DNA of 49,722 nt from Thioploca sp. (GTDB taxonomy: Bacteria; Pseudomonadota; Gammaproteobacteria; Beggiatoales; Beggiatoaceae): assembly GCA_030627235.1 (NCBI GenBank), contig DAOUSL010000007.1, forward strand, positions 1-49,722. The letters are read 5' to 3'. Positions 6,915 to 15,337 of the stretch are shown here, piece after piece. The translations under genes and the position numbers were made by a program. Below the pieces are notes generated by a model. It was not told the origin of the DNA. It did not search any database and saw only the letters and a list, made by a program, of their open reading frames with translations. Each line of letters begins with the position of its first letter. The stretch's first letter is position 1.

Positions 6915-9671
6915 TCACTCTTTATTTCGCAATAATAATGCTAATTTTTGATCCATTTTTTTAATATGATGTACAAACCAATCAAATAACTCATCTTGAA
7001 TTCGCATAGTTAAATATAGTGAACCACCATTTTTTAAATAATATTTCTTAATTTGACGAAAATTACTATTAAATTGTTGATGAGCAGATTTATGTTTAGG
7101 ATAATTAGGATCGTTATATTGTTTCATATATCCTTCTTCTGTTGCAAAATGAATAATTATATACTCTTCTAAAAATTCAATTACCAAACCAGTTTCTTCT
7201 GCTGTTTGTTCATTACCTATAGATACTATTAATTCTCTGATTCTACTAAATAACTCTTGGTGTTGCTCATCAATAATTGGATAATTTACTGATATACTTG
7301 GAGTCCATGTTACTACTTTAGCAATTTTTTCCCAATCTTCACTATTTTCAATTTTTAGAAAGTTTTGACAGCGTTGAATATAAATATTAGCAACTTTATC
7401 ATCTGGATTTTTACGTAAACATTCTTGCATTAATTGTTGTACTTGTGCAAATTTATATTCTTGATACAATTTAACTGCCAATTCAAAAGTATCAATATTT
7501 TCTAGTTTGCGTAGCTTAATCGTTTCTGGATCATCAGCATTAAAAATTTCATAAATCTTAATATCTTTTGAACGTCCTTTAACTTTAATTTTATCTAAAA
7601 ATCGTTTAGCATATTGAGATGGATTATCTAATACATCTAAAGTATTTTTACTAATAATTAATGGAGAATCATAAGTTTTAGTGGCATTTTCTAATCGTGA
7701 AGCTAAATTTACTGCATCACTAATAACAGTACATTGCAATCGATGCTCTTCTCCAATAACTCCAAACATCAATCTACCAGTATTAATTCCAATTCCAATT
7801 TTAACCTTCCTAACTTCGATTTTATTAAGTTCAATCAATACGTTTAACATTGCTATGCCAGCGTTAATAGCATCATTAGGATTACTAAATAAAGCCATAA
7901 TAGCATCTCCAATATATTTATCAATTATTCCATTATTATTTCTTATAACAGGTCCCATTTTTTTCAAATAATTGTTGATAAAATCAAAATTTTCTTGGGG
8001 AGACATTTTCTCAGACATAGAAGTAAAAGAACGAATATCAGCAAATAAAATTGTCATATTCATTTCTAAATGATGACCCATTTTAATTTCTGTAATATCC
8101 TTTTTGCCTAATAAATATAGACATTCATTGGGTACAAACCTAGCATAAGCTTTACTAGTATTTTTTAGCATTAATTCTGAATGACCAATCGATTCTGACA
8201 TTTGACACATGGCTTTTGATAACTTACCAGTTTCATCTTTAGAATCAATTTTGATTTTTAAATTTCGTTTGCCAGCAGAAATTTGGTTCGCCATATAAAC
8301 TAATTTTTTTAATGGCTGTGTAATAGATAACGCAAATATATAGGATATGATAAAAGTACTTGTCATCACCAGCCACATAATTCCTAACGCAATATAAAAG
8401 GTAATTTTAGCATTCTTTTTTAGTAGATTAGTGGAGGAACTTAAATTATCCGTAATTTGATTTTCTATTTCTCTAAATAAATTAATTCTATCAGTTGATA
8501 ATTTCCACCAATAATTAGGAGATATACCCATATTACCACCTTTTAGTAAGAAATTTAATGCTCCAGCTGCCAATTTATCATCAATTTTTACAACACTATC
8601 AATTTCATCAGCTGTTTTAAGCTGTTGTTTTAGTTGAATCGCAATTACTAAATTTTGTTTATATTTATCAAATATTTTTTTAATAATTTCAATATTTTTA
8701 ATATCTTCAACTGAAACCTCGAATATATTACTATAGTTGTTAAAAATTATATTTATTTCCTGATATTTAATTTTAAATGTATCTATATTATTCTGCTCAC
8801 CGCGTAAAATAAAATTTTTAAATTGATGAATCAATCCATCATAGCCAATTTGAGCTTGTAATTCAGCTGCTAATTGCAATTTTATTCTTTGAGTAAATGC
8901 GATTTTTCTAATGTTATTAAATTTTTTAAGTAAATCTTTATTTTTATCAATAACATCTTGATAAATTTGTTTTTGTAATTTGGTAGCAAAAAAGAAAAAA
9001 TCTTTAATATAGTTATTTTGAGCCCCTGTCATCAGAATAAATCTTTCATACATACCAACTGCAAAAACTCCTTTACTAAACACATTATTTAAAATTGCTC
9101 GTTCAATGCCAGCCTTTTCTTTGATTTGCAGTAAATTTACATAAGAAACAATTTGGTTTGATAGTTTAGCATCGTTAAATAAAGTAGAAAAATGGCTAAT
9201 ATTCATTAATAATGAGTCAATAATCTTTGTATAAAATTCTAGTTCTTCATTTAATGATAGTTCTAATTTATCTATTAATTTTCTGGTTAGAATAATTTCA
9301 TTTAATTCTACAACAGTTATATCCAAGCGATTTTTAAGATTATTATCAAATATATACAAATGAAAATCTTGTAAAAATATATTTAATTCTATAATTAACC
9401 TATCAGTTATAATTCTCTGTTGTGTCAATTCGGTTTTAAATTTAGTAGCTTGGCTACCAATTAATCCAGCAGATAAGCCTCGTTCTTTTTGTAATTCATG
9501 CACTAACGAACTAGATTTAATAGCTAATTCTACTAATTCTTGGGATAAATTAATTTGATGAACTATTTCTTGTTTTTCCCAAGTAATACCTATACTAAAG
9601 TATAATAAACCAAGCATTGGAATTGTCAGCATTAATGTTAATTTATTACTAATTTTGATATTTTTTAACAT
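6915..9671 (-). CDS. NIT - HAMP - class III cyclase - hemerythrin sensor protein
   Basis: 918 aa. A signal-anchor helix (about 9-27) is followed by a large helical periplasmic domain of the NIT type (about 45-380) carrying the VHELQKERGLSAGLIG signature of nitrate/nitrite sensors. A second membrane helix (about 424-450), HAMP (about 450-505) and class III cyclase (about 530-715; metal Asp D545 in LFADIRSFT and D589 in DKYIGDAIM, K585, VISDAVNLASR) come next. A TPR-like linker (about 735-780) precedes a C-terminal bacteriohemerythrin domain (about 790-918) with the full ligand set H804, H841, E845, H860, H864, H902, D907. The product should make cyclic nucleotide under joint periplasmic (nitrate-like) and cytoplasmic (O2 or similar, di-iron) control. 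The ligands themselves are inferred from family knowledge. Confidence 0.9.
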   Translation of the reverse strand: MLKNIKISNKLTLMLTIPMLGLLYFSIGITWEKQEIVHQINLSQELVELAIKSSSLVHELQKERGLSAGLIGSQATKFKTELTQQRIITDRLIIELNIFLQDFHLYIFDNNLKNRLDITVVELNEIILTRKLIDKLELSLNEELEFYTKIIDSLLMNISHFSTLFNDAKLSNQIVSYVNLLQIKEKAGIERAILNNVFSKGVFAVGMYERFILMTGAQNNYIKDFFFFATKLQKQIYQDVIDKNKDLLKKFNNIRKIAFTQRIKLQLAAELQAQIGYDGLIHQFKNFILRGEQNNIDTFKIKYQEINIIFNNYSNIFEVSVEDIKNIEIIKKIFDKYKQNLVIAIQLKQQLKTADEIDSVVKIDDKLAAGALNFLLKGGNMGISPNYWWKLSTDRINLFREIENQITDNLSSSTNLLKKNAKITFYIALGIMWLVMTSTFIISYIFALSITQPLKKLVYMANQISAGKRNLKIKIDSKDETGKLSKAMCQMSESIGHSELMLKNTSKAYARFVPNECLYLLGKKDITEIKMGHHLEMNMTILFADIRSFTSMSEKMSPQENFDFINNYLKKMGPVIRNNNGIIDKYIGDAIMALFSNPNDAINAGIAMLNVLIELNKIEVRKVKIGIGINTGRLMFGVIGEEHRLQCTVISDAVNLASRLENATKTYDSPLIISKNTLDVLDNPSQYAKRFLDKIKVKGRSKDIKIYEIFNADDPETIKLRKLENIDTFELAVKLYQEYKFAQVQQLMQECLRKNPDDKVANIYIQRCQNFLKIENSEDWEKIAKVVTWTPSISVNYPIIDEQHQELFSRIRELIVSIGNEQTAEETGLVIEFLEEYIIIHFATEEGYMKQYNDPNYPKHKSAHQQFNSNFRQIKKYYLKNGGSLYLTMRIQDELFDWFVHHIKKMDQKLALLLRNKE

Positions 9672-10005
9672 GTTTATCCACTAATAGATCATTCTATTGT
9701 TTCTGAAAATTTAAATAAATTATTTATCTGGTATATATAAACAAAAATTAATTAGAATTGTACACAGAGTTATTGGATGAAAGCCTAACTTATTTGCTCT
9801 TATCAAACTAAGAATATACATTAAAAAACTTGTAGAAACAAGTAAAACCATAGTATTACACTTTATAATATATCTTACCCACTATATTTAAGAATCTAAG
9901 TCAAAAGTAAACTTTCACCATAAATTTACTCATTTCAATTAGATTGAATTATCTCTATTACATTCCATTAATATGGATTAGAATAAAAATTCAGCCCAAC
10001 CAAAA
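9672..10005. other. Divergent intergenic region, little recognisable
   Basis: 334 bp between the divergent starts of the 918-aa cyclase and ilvA. It must hold both promoters, but the sequence is so AT-rich that several -10-like boxes fit and none stands out. The only structure noted is a weak 6-bp hairpin (ACTTGT-AGAA-ACAAGT near 9829-9844). No clear ribosome site precedes the ilvA ATG. No leader peptide rich in Ile, Leu or Val codons was found. Confidence 0.4.
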
Positions 10006-11526
10006 ATGAATATAGAAAGTGTCTACATAAAAAAAATTCTCCAAGCTCGTGTATATGATGTTGCTGAAAAAACTCGACTTGATTATGCTTCTAACCTATC
10101 CGGCCGTTTTGATAATAATATTTGGATTAAACGTGAAGATATGCAACCAGTATTTTCCTTCAAATTACGCGGTGCTTATAACAAAATTTCTAGTTTACCG
10201 AAAGAGATATTAGCCAAAGGAGTAATAGCTGCGTCAGCTGGCAATCATGCTCAAGGAGTGGCACTAGCAGCAATGAAATTAGGTATTCCAGCAACCATTG
10301 TAATGCCTAAAACCACACCAGAAATTAAAATATTAGCAGTCCAACATCGACAAGCTGAAGTTATATTACATGGCACAACTTATGATGATGCTAGTAAATA
10401 TGCTCAACAATTGGTCAAACAAAGAGGAATGAGTTATATACATCCTTATGATGATGAGGAAGTAATTGCTGGCCAAGGTACTATTGGCATGGAAATTTTA
10501 CAACAGCATACAGGAAAAATAGGTTCTATCTTTGTTCCAGTTGGAGGTGGTGGATTAATCGCTGGGATAGCTGCTTATGTGAAATATTTGCGGCCAGAAG
10601 TTAAAATTATCGGAGTAGAACCAGAAGATGCTGCTTGTTTACATTCTGCAATGCAAGCTGGTGAAAGAGTTATTTTGGATCAAGTAGGTATTTTTGCTGA
10701 TGGAGTGGCAGTAAGACAGGTTGGTAAGTTACCATTTGAAATAGCCCGTAAATATGTTGATGAAGTATTGTTGGTTAGTACGGATGAAATTTGTGCGGCG
10801 ATTAGAGATATTTTTGACGAAACTCGTACTGTTGCCGAACCTGCTGGAGCGCTAGGATTAGCTGGCTTAAAACAGTATATTACTAGAGAAAAATGCAGTG
10901 GTTGTAATTTGGTTACCATTACTAGTGGTGCAAATATGAACCTTGACCGCTTAGGGTATGTGGTAGAACGAGCTGAAATAGGAGAACAACGTGAAGCTTT
11001 GATAGCAGTTGCTATTCCTGAACAGCCAGGTAGCTTCCGCCAGTTTTGTCGTTCCATTGGGCAACATTTTATTACTGAATTTAATTATCGCTATGATAAT
11101 AGTAATGAAGCTCATGTTTTTGCTGGATTACGTTTATCTAAAGGTTCTGTCGAAAAGGATAAACTAGTTGCAAAATTACGTGATAAAAATTATTCTGTAG
11201 TCGATATGACTGATAATGAAATGGCAAAAACTCATGTTCGGCATTTAGTTGGTGGTCATGCACCATTATTGGCTGATGAACGTTTATATCGCTTTGAATT
11301 CCCAGAACGACCAGGAGCATTATCACATTTTTTAACCAATATAGGTGAACGCTGGAATATTAGTTTATTTCATTATCGCAATCATGGTTCTGCTTATGGG
11401 AGAGTGTTGGTCGGTATTCAAGTTCCTGATATGCAATTAGATGAATTTCAAAACTTTTTAGATAATCTTGGCTATCAATATTGGAATGAAAATGATAATC
11501 TTGCTTATAAATTATTTTTAAATTAA
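10006..11526 (+). CDS. ilvA: Threonine ammonia-lyase, biosynthetic (threonine deaminase)
   Basis: 506 aa, close to E. coli IlvA (514). It converts L-threonine to 2-oxobutanoate and ammonia, the committed step to isoleucine, in the cytoplasm. The catalytic PLP domain (about 1-320) has the Schiff-base lysine K53 in FSFKLRGAY, the SAGNHAQGVA phosphate-site loop, and VPVGGGGLIAG. Two C-terminal ACT-like regulatory repeats follow (starting near EALIAVAIPEQPGSF and YRFEFPERPGALSHF), the form that is feedback-inhibited by isoleucine. It stands alone, without ilvGMED, so the rest of the pathway is elsewhere. The ATG fits the family N-terminus though no Shine-Dalgarno is visible. A MITE-like element follows its stop. 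Confidence 0.96.
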   Translation: MNIESVYIKKILQARVYDVAEKTRLDYASNLSGRFDNNIWIKREDMQPVFSFKLRGAYNKISSLPKEILAKGVIAASAGNHAQGVALAAMKLGIPATIVMPKTTPEIKILAVQHRQAEVILHGTTYDDASKYAQQLVKQRGMSYIHPYDDEEVIAGQGTIGMEILQQHTGKIGSIFVPVGGGGLIAGIAAYVKYLRPEVKIIGVEPEDAACLHSAMQAGERVILDQVGIFADGVAVRQVGKLPFEIARKYVDEVLLVSTDEICAAIRDIFDETRTVAEPAGALGLAGLKQYITREKCSGCNLVTITSGANMNLDRLGYVVERAEIGEQREALIAVAIPEQPGSFRQFCRSIGQHFITEFNYRYDNSNEAHVFAGLRLSKGSVEKDKLVAKLRDKNYSVVDMTDNEMAKTHVRHLVGGHAPLLADERLYRFEFPERPGALSHFLTNIGERWNISLFHYRNHGSAYGRVLVGIQVPDMQLDEFQNFLDNLGYQYWNENDNLAYKLFLN

Positions 11527-11576
11527 AGAGCTTTGTCAGGACAAAAAATATAACGCAGTTATTTGTAATAGTTAAA

Positions 11577-11673
11577 TGTAGGATGTAATGAATTTACGAA
11601 TTACATCTTGATGCAATTCCCTTCGGTCATTGCATCCTACATTTATTTAACCTTCATTTAGGAAAGATGTCTA
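11577..11673. mobile_element. MITE-like element copy 1 (65-bp double-hairpin core, one terminal repeat)
   Basis: A 65-bp core (11577-11641), bounded by TGTAGGATG...CATCCTACA, contains two hairpins (GATGTAAT/ATTACATC and GATGCAAT/ATTGCATC). It is the inverted orientation of cores at 21035-21099 and 24452-24516, about 62 of 65 identical to the latter by eye. The right terminal repeat CATTTAGGAAAGATGTCTA (11655-11673) matches the family; the left one is missing or decayed. It lies between the convergent genes ilvA and hldD. Confidence 0.7.
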
Positions 11674-11687
11674 ATGAATTCAGATTA

Positions 11688-12653
11688 TTAAATTTTTCCA
11701 TTTGCTTTATCAGTCATCCAATCTAAATAGTTTTTAACTCCTTCTTCAACAACTCGGAAAGAACGATTATAACCAATATCCAATAAATTAGAAATATCAG
11801 CTTGAGTGAAACTTTGATAACGGCCTTTTAAATGATCAGGGAAAGGAATGTATTTAATTCTGCCTTTTTTATGCCAAGCAATAACAGCTTTAGCAATATC
11901 ATTAAATGGTTGACTACGGCCAGTTCCAACATTAAAAATACCGGTTTTATCTGGATTATCCATAAACCATAAATTAACGTTAACTACGTCATCTACATAG
12001 ATAAAATCTCGACGTTGCTCTCCATGAGCATAACCATCACAGCCTTCAAATAACTGTATTTCTTCATTACCAGCTAATAATTGTTGATGCAAATGATAGG
12101 CAACGCTGGCCATACTACCTTTATGTTGTTCTCTAGGGCCATAAACATTAAAATACCGTAAACCTATTACCTGAGAGGTAGCAGTAGACAAAATTTGTCG
12201 TACATATTGGTCGAATAAAAATTTAGAATAGCCATACATATTTAAAGGATTTTCAAGATTACGAGATTCTCTGAATATTTTACCTTCACCATAAACTGAG
12301 GCACTAGAAGCATAAAACAATGGAATATGTTTGGATAAACAGTAATGTAGTATAGTTTTAGAATATTCATAATTATTTGACATCATGTAATGTCCATCCC
12401 ATTCAGTAGTGCTGGAACAAGCCCCTTGATGAAATATTGCATCTATATATGGTGAAAAATATTCTTTAGCAATCAATCGTTTTAAAAAAGATTCTTTATC
12501 TTGATAATCATAAATTTCACAATCTGTCAAATTCTTAAATTTCTCACCATTCTTAAGATTGTCTACCACCAAAATTTTAGTATAGCCACGTTTATTAAGT
12601 GCTTTGACAATATTACTACCGATAAATCCGGCTCCTCCAGTGACAATAATCAT
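11688..12653 (-). CDS. hldD: ADP-L-glycero-D-manno-heptose 6-epimerase
   Basis: 321 aa, close to the E. coli enzyme (310). It epimerises ADP-D-glycero-D-manno-heptose to the L-glycero form, the last step in making the inner-core LPS heptose donor. Extended SDR features: GGAGFIGSN (residues 6-14) for dinucleotide, and YxxxK as Y140-G-Y-S-K144, the numbering seen in E. coli. Also present are [10 protein letters not shown] and the substrate-side [10 protein letters not shown] region. Its ATG overlaps the hldE stop in an ATGA, so the two are translationally coupled, hldE first. Highly confident. Confidence 0.97.
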   Translation of the reverse strand: MIIVTGGAGFIGSNIVKALNKRGYTKILVVDNLKNGEKFKNLTDCEIYDYQDKESFLKRLIAKEYFSPYIDAIFHQGACSSTTEWDGHYMMSNNYEYSKTILHYCLSKHIPLFYASSASVYGEGKIFRESRNLENPLNMYGYSKFLFDQYVRQILSTATSQVIGLRYFNVYGPREQHKGSMASVAYHLHQQLLAGNEEIQLFEGCDGYAHGEQRRDFIYVDDVVNVNLWFMDNPDKTGIFNVGTGRSQPFNDIAKAVIAWHKKGRIKYIPFPDHLKGRYQSFTQADISNLLDIGYNRSFRVVEEGVKNYLDWMTDKANGKI

Positions 12654-14065
12654 AGTTCTTTCCGTAAAGTTTTAATAATATTGCTAGTAGAACAACCTGC
12701 TAAAAAATCTAAAGTTAATACCTGTCCACCTTGATTTAATACACAATCACTACCGGCAATTGCTGATATTTGGTAATCACTGCCTTTTACTAAAATATCT
12801 GGTAAAATACTACAAATTAAATCTTTAGGGGTTTCGTCTCCAAAAGGAATTACCCAATCTACGGATTCTAAAGCATTTAATACTGCCATACGCTGTTCCA
12901 ATGAGTTTACTGGCCGTTTATCACCTTTTAAACGACGTACTGAATTATCATCATTTATTGCGACAATCAGTCGATCACCAAGTTGTTTAGCTTGAGTTAA
13001 ATATTGAACATGACCAGCATGTAAGATATCAAAACAGCCATTTGTCATCACAATGGTTTCCCCATTATTTTGAGCCGCTTTAACCGCTGTTTGTAAAGTT
13101 TCTAGGTTATGAATTCTCATGTTGGTATGCAGAGCATGTTCAAGTTCAGTTATAGTAATCGTGGTTGTACCAAGTTTAGTGACTACTAATCCAGCTGCTA
13201 AATTGGCTAATGCAGTAGCACTTTCCCAATCTTGACCAGCCGCTATGGCAGTAGCTAATACACTGATTACAGTATCACCAGCTCCAGTTACGTCAAATAC
13301 TTCGTGGGAATGGGCTGGTAGATGTAATGGTGGTTGTTCAGCTCTGATTAAAGTCATGCCATCTTGACTGCGAGTGATTAGCAATGCTTCCAAACCTAAT
13401 TCTTTTCGTAAATTCTGTCCTTTTTCAACTAGTTGTATTTGATCAATACAAGAACCAACTACTGCTTCAAATTCTGATAAGTTGGGAGTTATAGCTGTTG
13501 CTTTTTTATATTTGTTGAAATCACTACCTTTCGGATCGATAAAAACTGGTTTGTTAGCGGATCGTGCAATATGAATTAAATTTTGTGGATCAACCAAAGT
13601 TCCTTTGCCATAATCAGATAAAACAACAATATCAACATCTTGTAAGTGATATTGCATTTGTTGGGCTATCATTTGACTATCTAAATTGATAAATCCATCT
13701 TCAAAGTCTAAGCGTATTAATTGTTGATGACGGCTCATAACCCTTAGTTTAGTAACTGTTGATACATTCGTTAATTGAATAAATGCACAATGTATGCCTT
13801 TTTCGGTTAGTTGGGTTTTTATGGTATTTGCGGCATCATCTTGACCAATTACACCAATAACAGTTACTTGTCCGCCTAATGCTCGTATATTAAATGCAAC
13901 GTTTCCAGCTCCTCCAGGGCATTCTTGTTGATGTTTGACATGAACTATTGGTACAGGAGCTTCTGGAGATATGCGTGATGTAACACCATGTAAATATCGG
14001 TCTAACATGATGTCGCCTATTATTAGGACATGAGCTGATTGAAATGTTGGAATATTGAGATTCAT
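12650..14065 (-). CDS. hldE: Bifunctional heptose-7-phosphate kinase / heptose-1-phosphate adenylyltransferase
   Basis: 471 aa from the ATG at 14065; E. coli HldE is 477. The N-terminal ribokinase-type domain (about 1-320; [43 protein letters not shown] with its anion hole) makes heptose-1,7-bisphosphate. The C-terminal nucleotidyltransferase (about 335-471; [16 protein letters not shown]) adds AMP to heptose-1-phosphate. A TTG at 14083 would add six residues, but the ATG start (MNLNIPTF) matches the family N-terminus, so I use it. It overlaps hldD by four bases. Both steps serve LPS inner-core synthesis in the cytoplasm. Confidence 0.96.
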   Translation of the reverse strand: MNLNIPTFQSAHVLIIGDIMLDRYLHGVTSRISPEAPVPIVHVKHQQECPGGAGNVAFNIRALGGQVTVIGVIGQDDAANTIKTQLTEKGIHCAFIQLTNVSTVTKLRVMSRHQQLIRLDFEDGFINLDSQMIAQQMQYHLQDVDIVVLSDYGKGTLVDPQNLIHIARSANKPVFIDPKGSDFNKYKKATAITPNLSEFEAVVGSCIDQIQLVEKGQNLRKELGLEALLITRSQDGMTLIRAEQPPLHLPAHSHEVFDVTGAGDTVISVLATAIAAGQDWESATALANLAAGLVVTKLGTTTITITELEHALHTNMRIHNLETLQTAVKAAQNNGETIVMTNGCFDILHAGHVQYLTQAKQLGDRLIVAINDDNSVRRLKGDKRPVNSLEQRMAVLNALESVDWVIPFGDETPKDLICSILPDILVKGSDYQISAIAGSDCVLNQGGQVLTLDFLAGCSTSNIIKTLRKEL

Positions 14066-14134
14066 ACTATGAATTAAAGACAATTTTTAAGTCAATTTTT
14101 AAACTATGAGTTATTGGATTTATAGAACTAAATT

Positions 14135-14833
14135 TTAGCTTAGTTTTATTGATTTAGTTATATTTTCTTGTAATTTTATAAATGCTTGTTTATAATTTTC
14201 AGTTTTGGTAAGAATATTTTTTATTTCGAATTCGTCGTAGATATGTGAGCTAATATTTCTTTGGTCGATCATATTTAACCAAATTGCTTCATCTTCAAGC
14301 AAATTTTGCAGATAAGCTTCTTTAAAAACCATTCTCGGATTTTTAGCTTCAATACCTAAAAAACTTAAAGTTCTTTTTAATGCTTTCCAAGCCATTTCAT
14401 AAGTAAATTCAAAGCGTTTAACGACAATGTCTAGGTAGACATCGGCAAATCCTTGTTGATCAAATTCTACTTTTCTATCTACAATATTGATAAATTTATC
14501 TAGTGCATTGGTAAAATTATACAGTCCATCTTCAGCTCTTAAGATTTTAGTGGCACTATATAATACTTTTCCAGTTGATTTAACTCGATTTTTAAATCTG
14601 TCTTCAGTGAAAGCTATATTTTTTATATCTATTTTTAATAGAGTTTTTATATCGTCAGCTTGCTCTTTTATAAGGTAATTATCTTTAAAATCTTTGTCAT
14701 CGTAGGCTATATCAATATCACTGGTTAGATCAGCTTCTCCATTTGCCATAGAACCATATAGATAGATTCTCTCTGGATTTGCATATTTGAGAATAATTTT
14801 AATTACTTCTTTGATTATTATGGTTGTGTTCAT
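14135..14833 (-). CDS. Fused MNT nucleotidyltransferase - HEPN (HI0074-like) protein; candidate single-chain type VII TA
   Basis: 232 aa. Residues about 1-95 are a minimal nucleotidyltransferase with the exact GSX10DXD pattern: G27-S28, D39, D41, plus a third acidic residue D69. Residues about 105-232 match the HI0074/HepT helical family and carry RX4HXY as R192-N-I-S-S-H197-I-Y199, the HEPN nuclease motif. In known HepT/MntA pairs the MNT antitoxin modifies the Tyr of this motif and silences the HEPN RNase; here both are in one continuous frame with no stop or frameshift. It lies on the same strand as hldE (70-bp gap, probably unrelated) and downstream of repeat-rich DNA and a restriction-like gene, which suggests a small defence/accessory island. 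Function is inferred from motifs. Confidence 0.85.
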   Translation of the reverse strand: MNTTIIIKEVIKIILKYANPERIYLYGSMANGEADLTSDIDIAYDDKDFKDNYLIKEQADDIKTLLKIDIKNIAFTEDRFKNRVKSTGKVLYSATKILRAEDGLYNFTNALDKFINIVDRKVEFDQQGFADVYLDIVVKRFEFTYEMAWKALKRTLSFLGIEAKNPRMVFKEAYLQNLLEDEAIWLNMIDQRNISSHIYDEFEIKNILTKTENYKQAFIKLQENITKSIKLS

Positions 14834-14963
14834 TTAAAATATATAGTTTTGAACATGATTTAACGGATTTTAAAGATAAAAGATGATTAAATCAAAATAC
14901 ATAGTTTTAAAATTATGATCATACTTTAATCTATTAAATCTAATTAAGGGCATTGATTAGGGA

Positions 14964-15030
14964 GGGTAACCACAAGGGATTACCCCTACGAATCATCATG
15001 TTATGTAGGGGCAATCCTTTATGGTTGCCC
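14964..15030. repeat. 26-bp-armed inverted repeat (GGGNAACC...GGTTNCCC)
   Basis: Arms 14964-14989 and 15005-15030 pair over 26 bp with four mismatches, all of which would be G-U pairs in one transcript orientation. The loop is 15 nt. Key words are GGGTAACCACAAGGGATT and GTAGGGGCAATCC. An alternative outer pairing exists (TTAAGGGC near 14944 with GCCCTTAA near 15027). No ORF crosses it. It reads as a small dispersed structural repeat. Confidence 0.6.
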
Positions 15031-15031
15031 T

Positions 15032-15074
15032 TAACTCCAGTTTGGTAACGCAATGTTTAGAAGCCCCGCTTCGA
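15032..15074. repeat. Dispersed GAAGC / CCAAAC repeat, inverted copy
   Basis: Read on the minus strand this is a GAAGC-GGG-GCTTC hairpin, then a spacer, GCGTTACCAAACTGGAGTT, matching the scaffold of the copies at 15268-15319 and 49621-49672. The copy stops before the GGGAAC end. Confidence 0.5.
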
Positions 15075-15087
15075 GTTAAAAAAGATA

Positions 15088-15235
15088 GTAGTGTTATATA
15101 AGTAATGCTCAAGTCTTCATAATGTAAAAATAATATCGTAGTGATTTCATTGAAATGGTCGGTTTCACTTCGTTACACCGACCCTACCTGATAATTACTA
15201 CCAATTTATAGATAGCATTTCGTTTATAACACTAC
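15088..15235. repeat. 148-bp element bounded by 22-bp inverted repeats, with an internal GGTCGG hairpin
   Basis: GTAGTGTTATATAAGTAATG (from 15088) and the segment ending at 15235 (AGCATTTCGTTTATAACAC...) are inverted copies with about four mismatches. Inside is GGTCGGT (15157-15163) / ACCGACC (15177-15183). The bounded, non-coding form fits a MITE. It sits inside the repeat cluster between the MNT-HEPN gene and the GmrSD-like gene. Confidence 0.55.
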
Positions 15236-15267
15236 CAAAAAGTTATTATGGTATCTCATAATTTGTA

Positions 15268-15319
15268 ACGAAGCAGAGCTTCTTGGCAGTGTGTTACCAA
15301 ACAATAGTTTGGGAACAAT
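15268..15319. repeat. Dispersed GAAGC / CCAAAC repeat, 52 bp
   Basis: Contains hairpin GAAGC-AGA-GCTTC (15270-15282) and palindrome CCAAAC-AATA-GTTTGG, ending GGGAACAAT. About 44 of 52 positions match the copy at 49621-49672 by eye. It ends 19 bp before the stop of the GmrSD-like gene. Confidence 0.6.
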
Positions 15320-15337
15320 TGAAAATACTCTAATCTA

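Noticed and set aside
9672-10005. Attenuator leader peptide for ilvA
   Set aside because: No short frame rich in Ile, Val or Leu codons followed by a terminator hairpin could be found.
11577-11641. MITE core as a Rho-independent terminator for ilvA
   Set aside because: The hairpins are not followed by a T-run, and the same 65-bp core occurs at two other sites with terminal inverted repeats, so a mobile element explains it better. It could still slow transcription.
14066-14083. TTG start giving a six-residue longer HldE
   Set aside because: The internal ATG at 14065 matches the family N-terminus and length better, and the TTG has no ribosome site.
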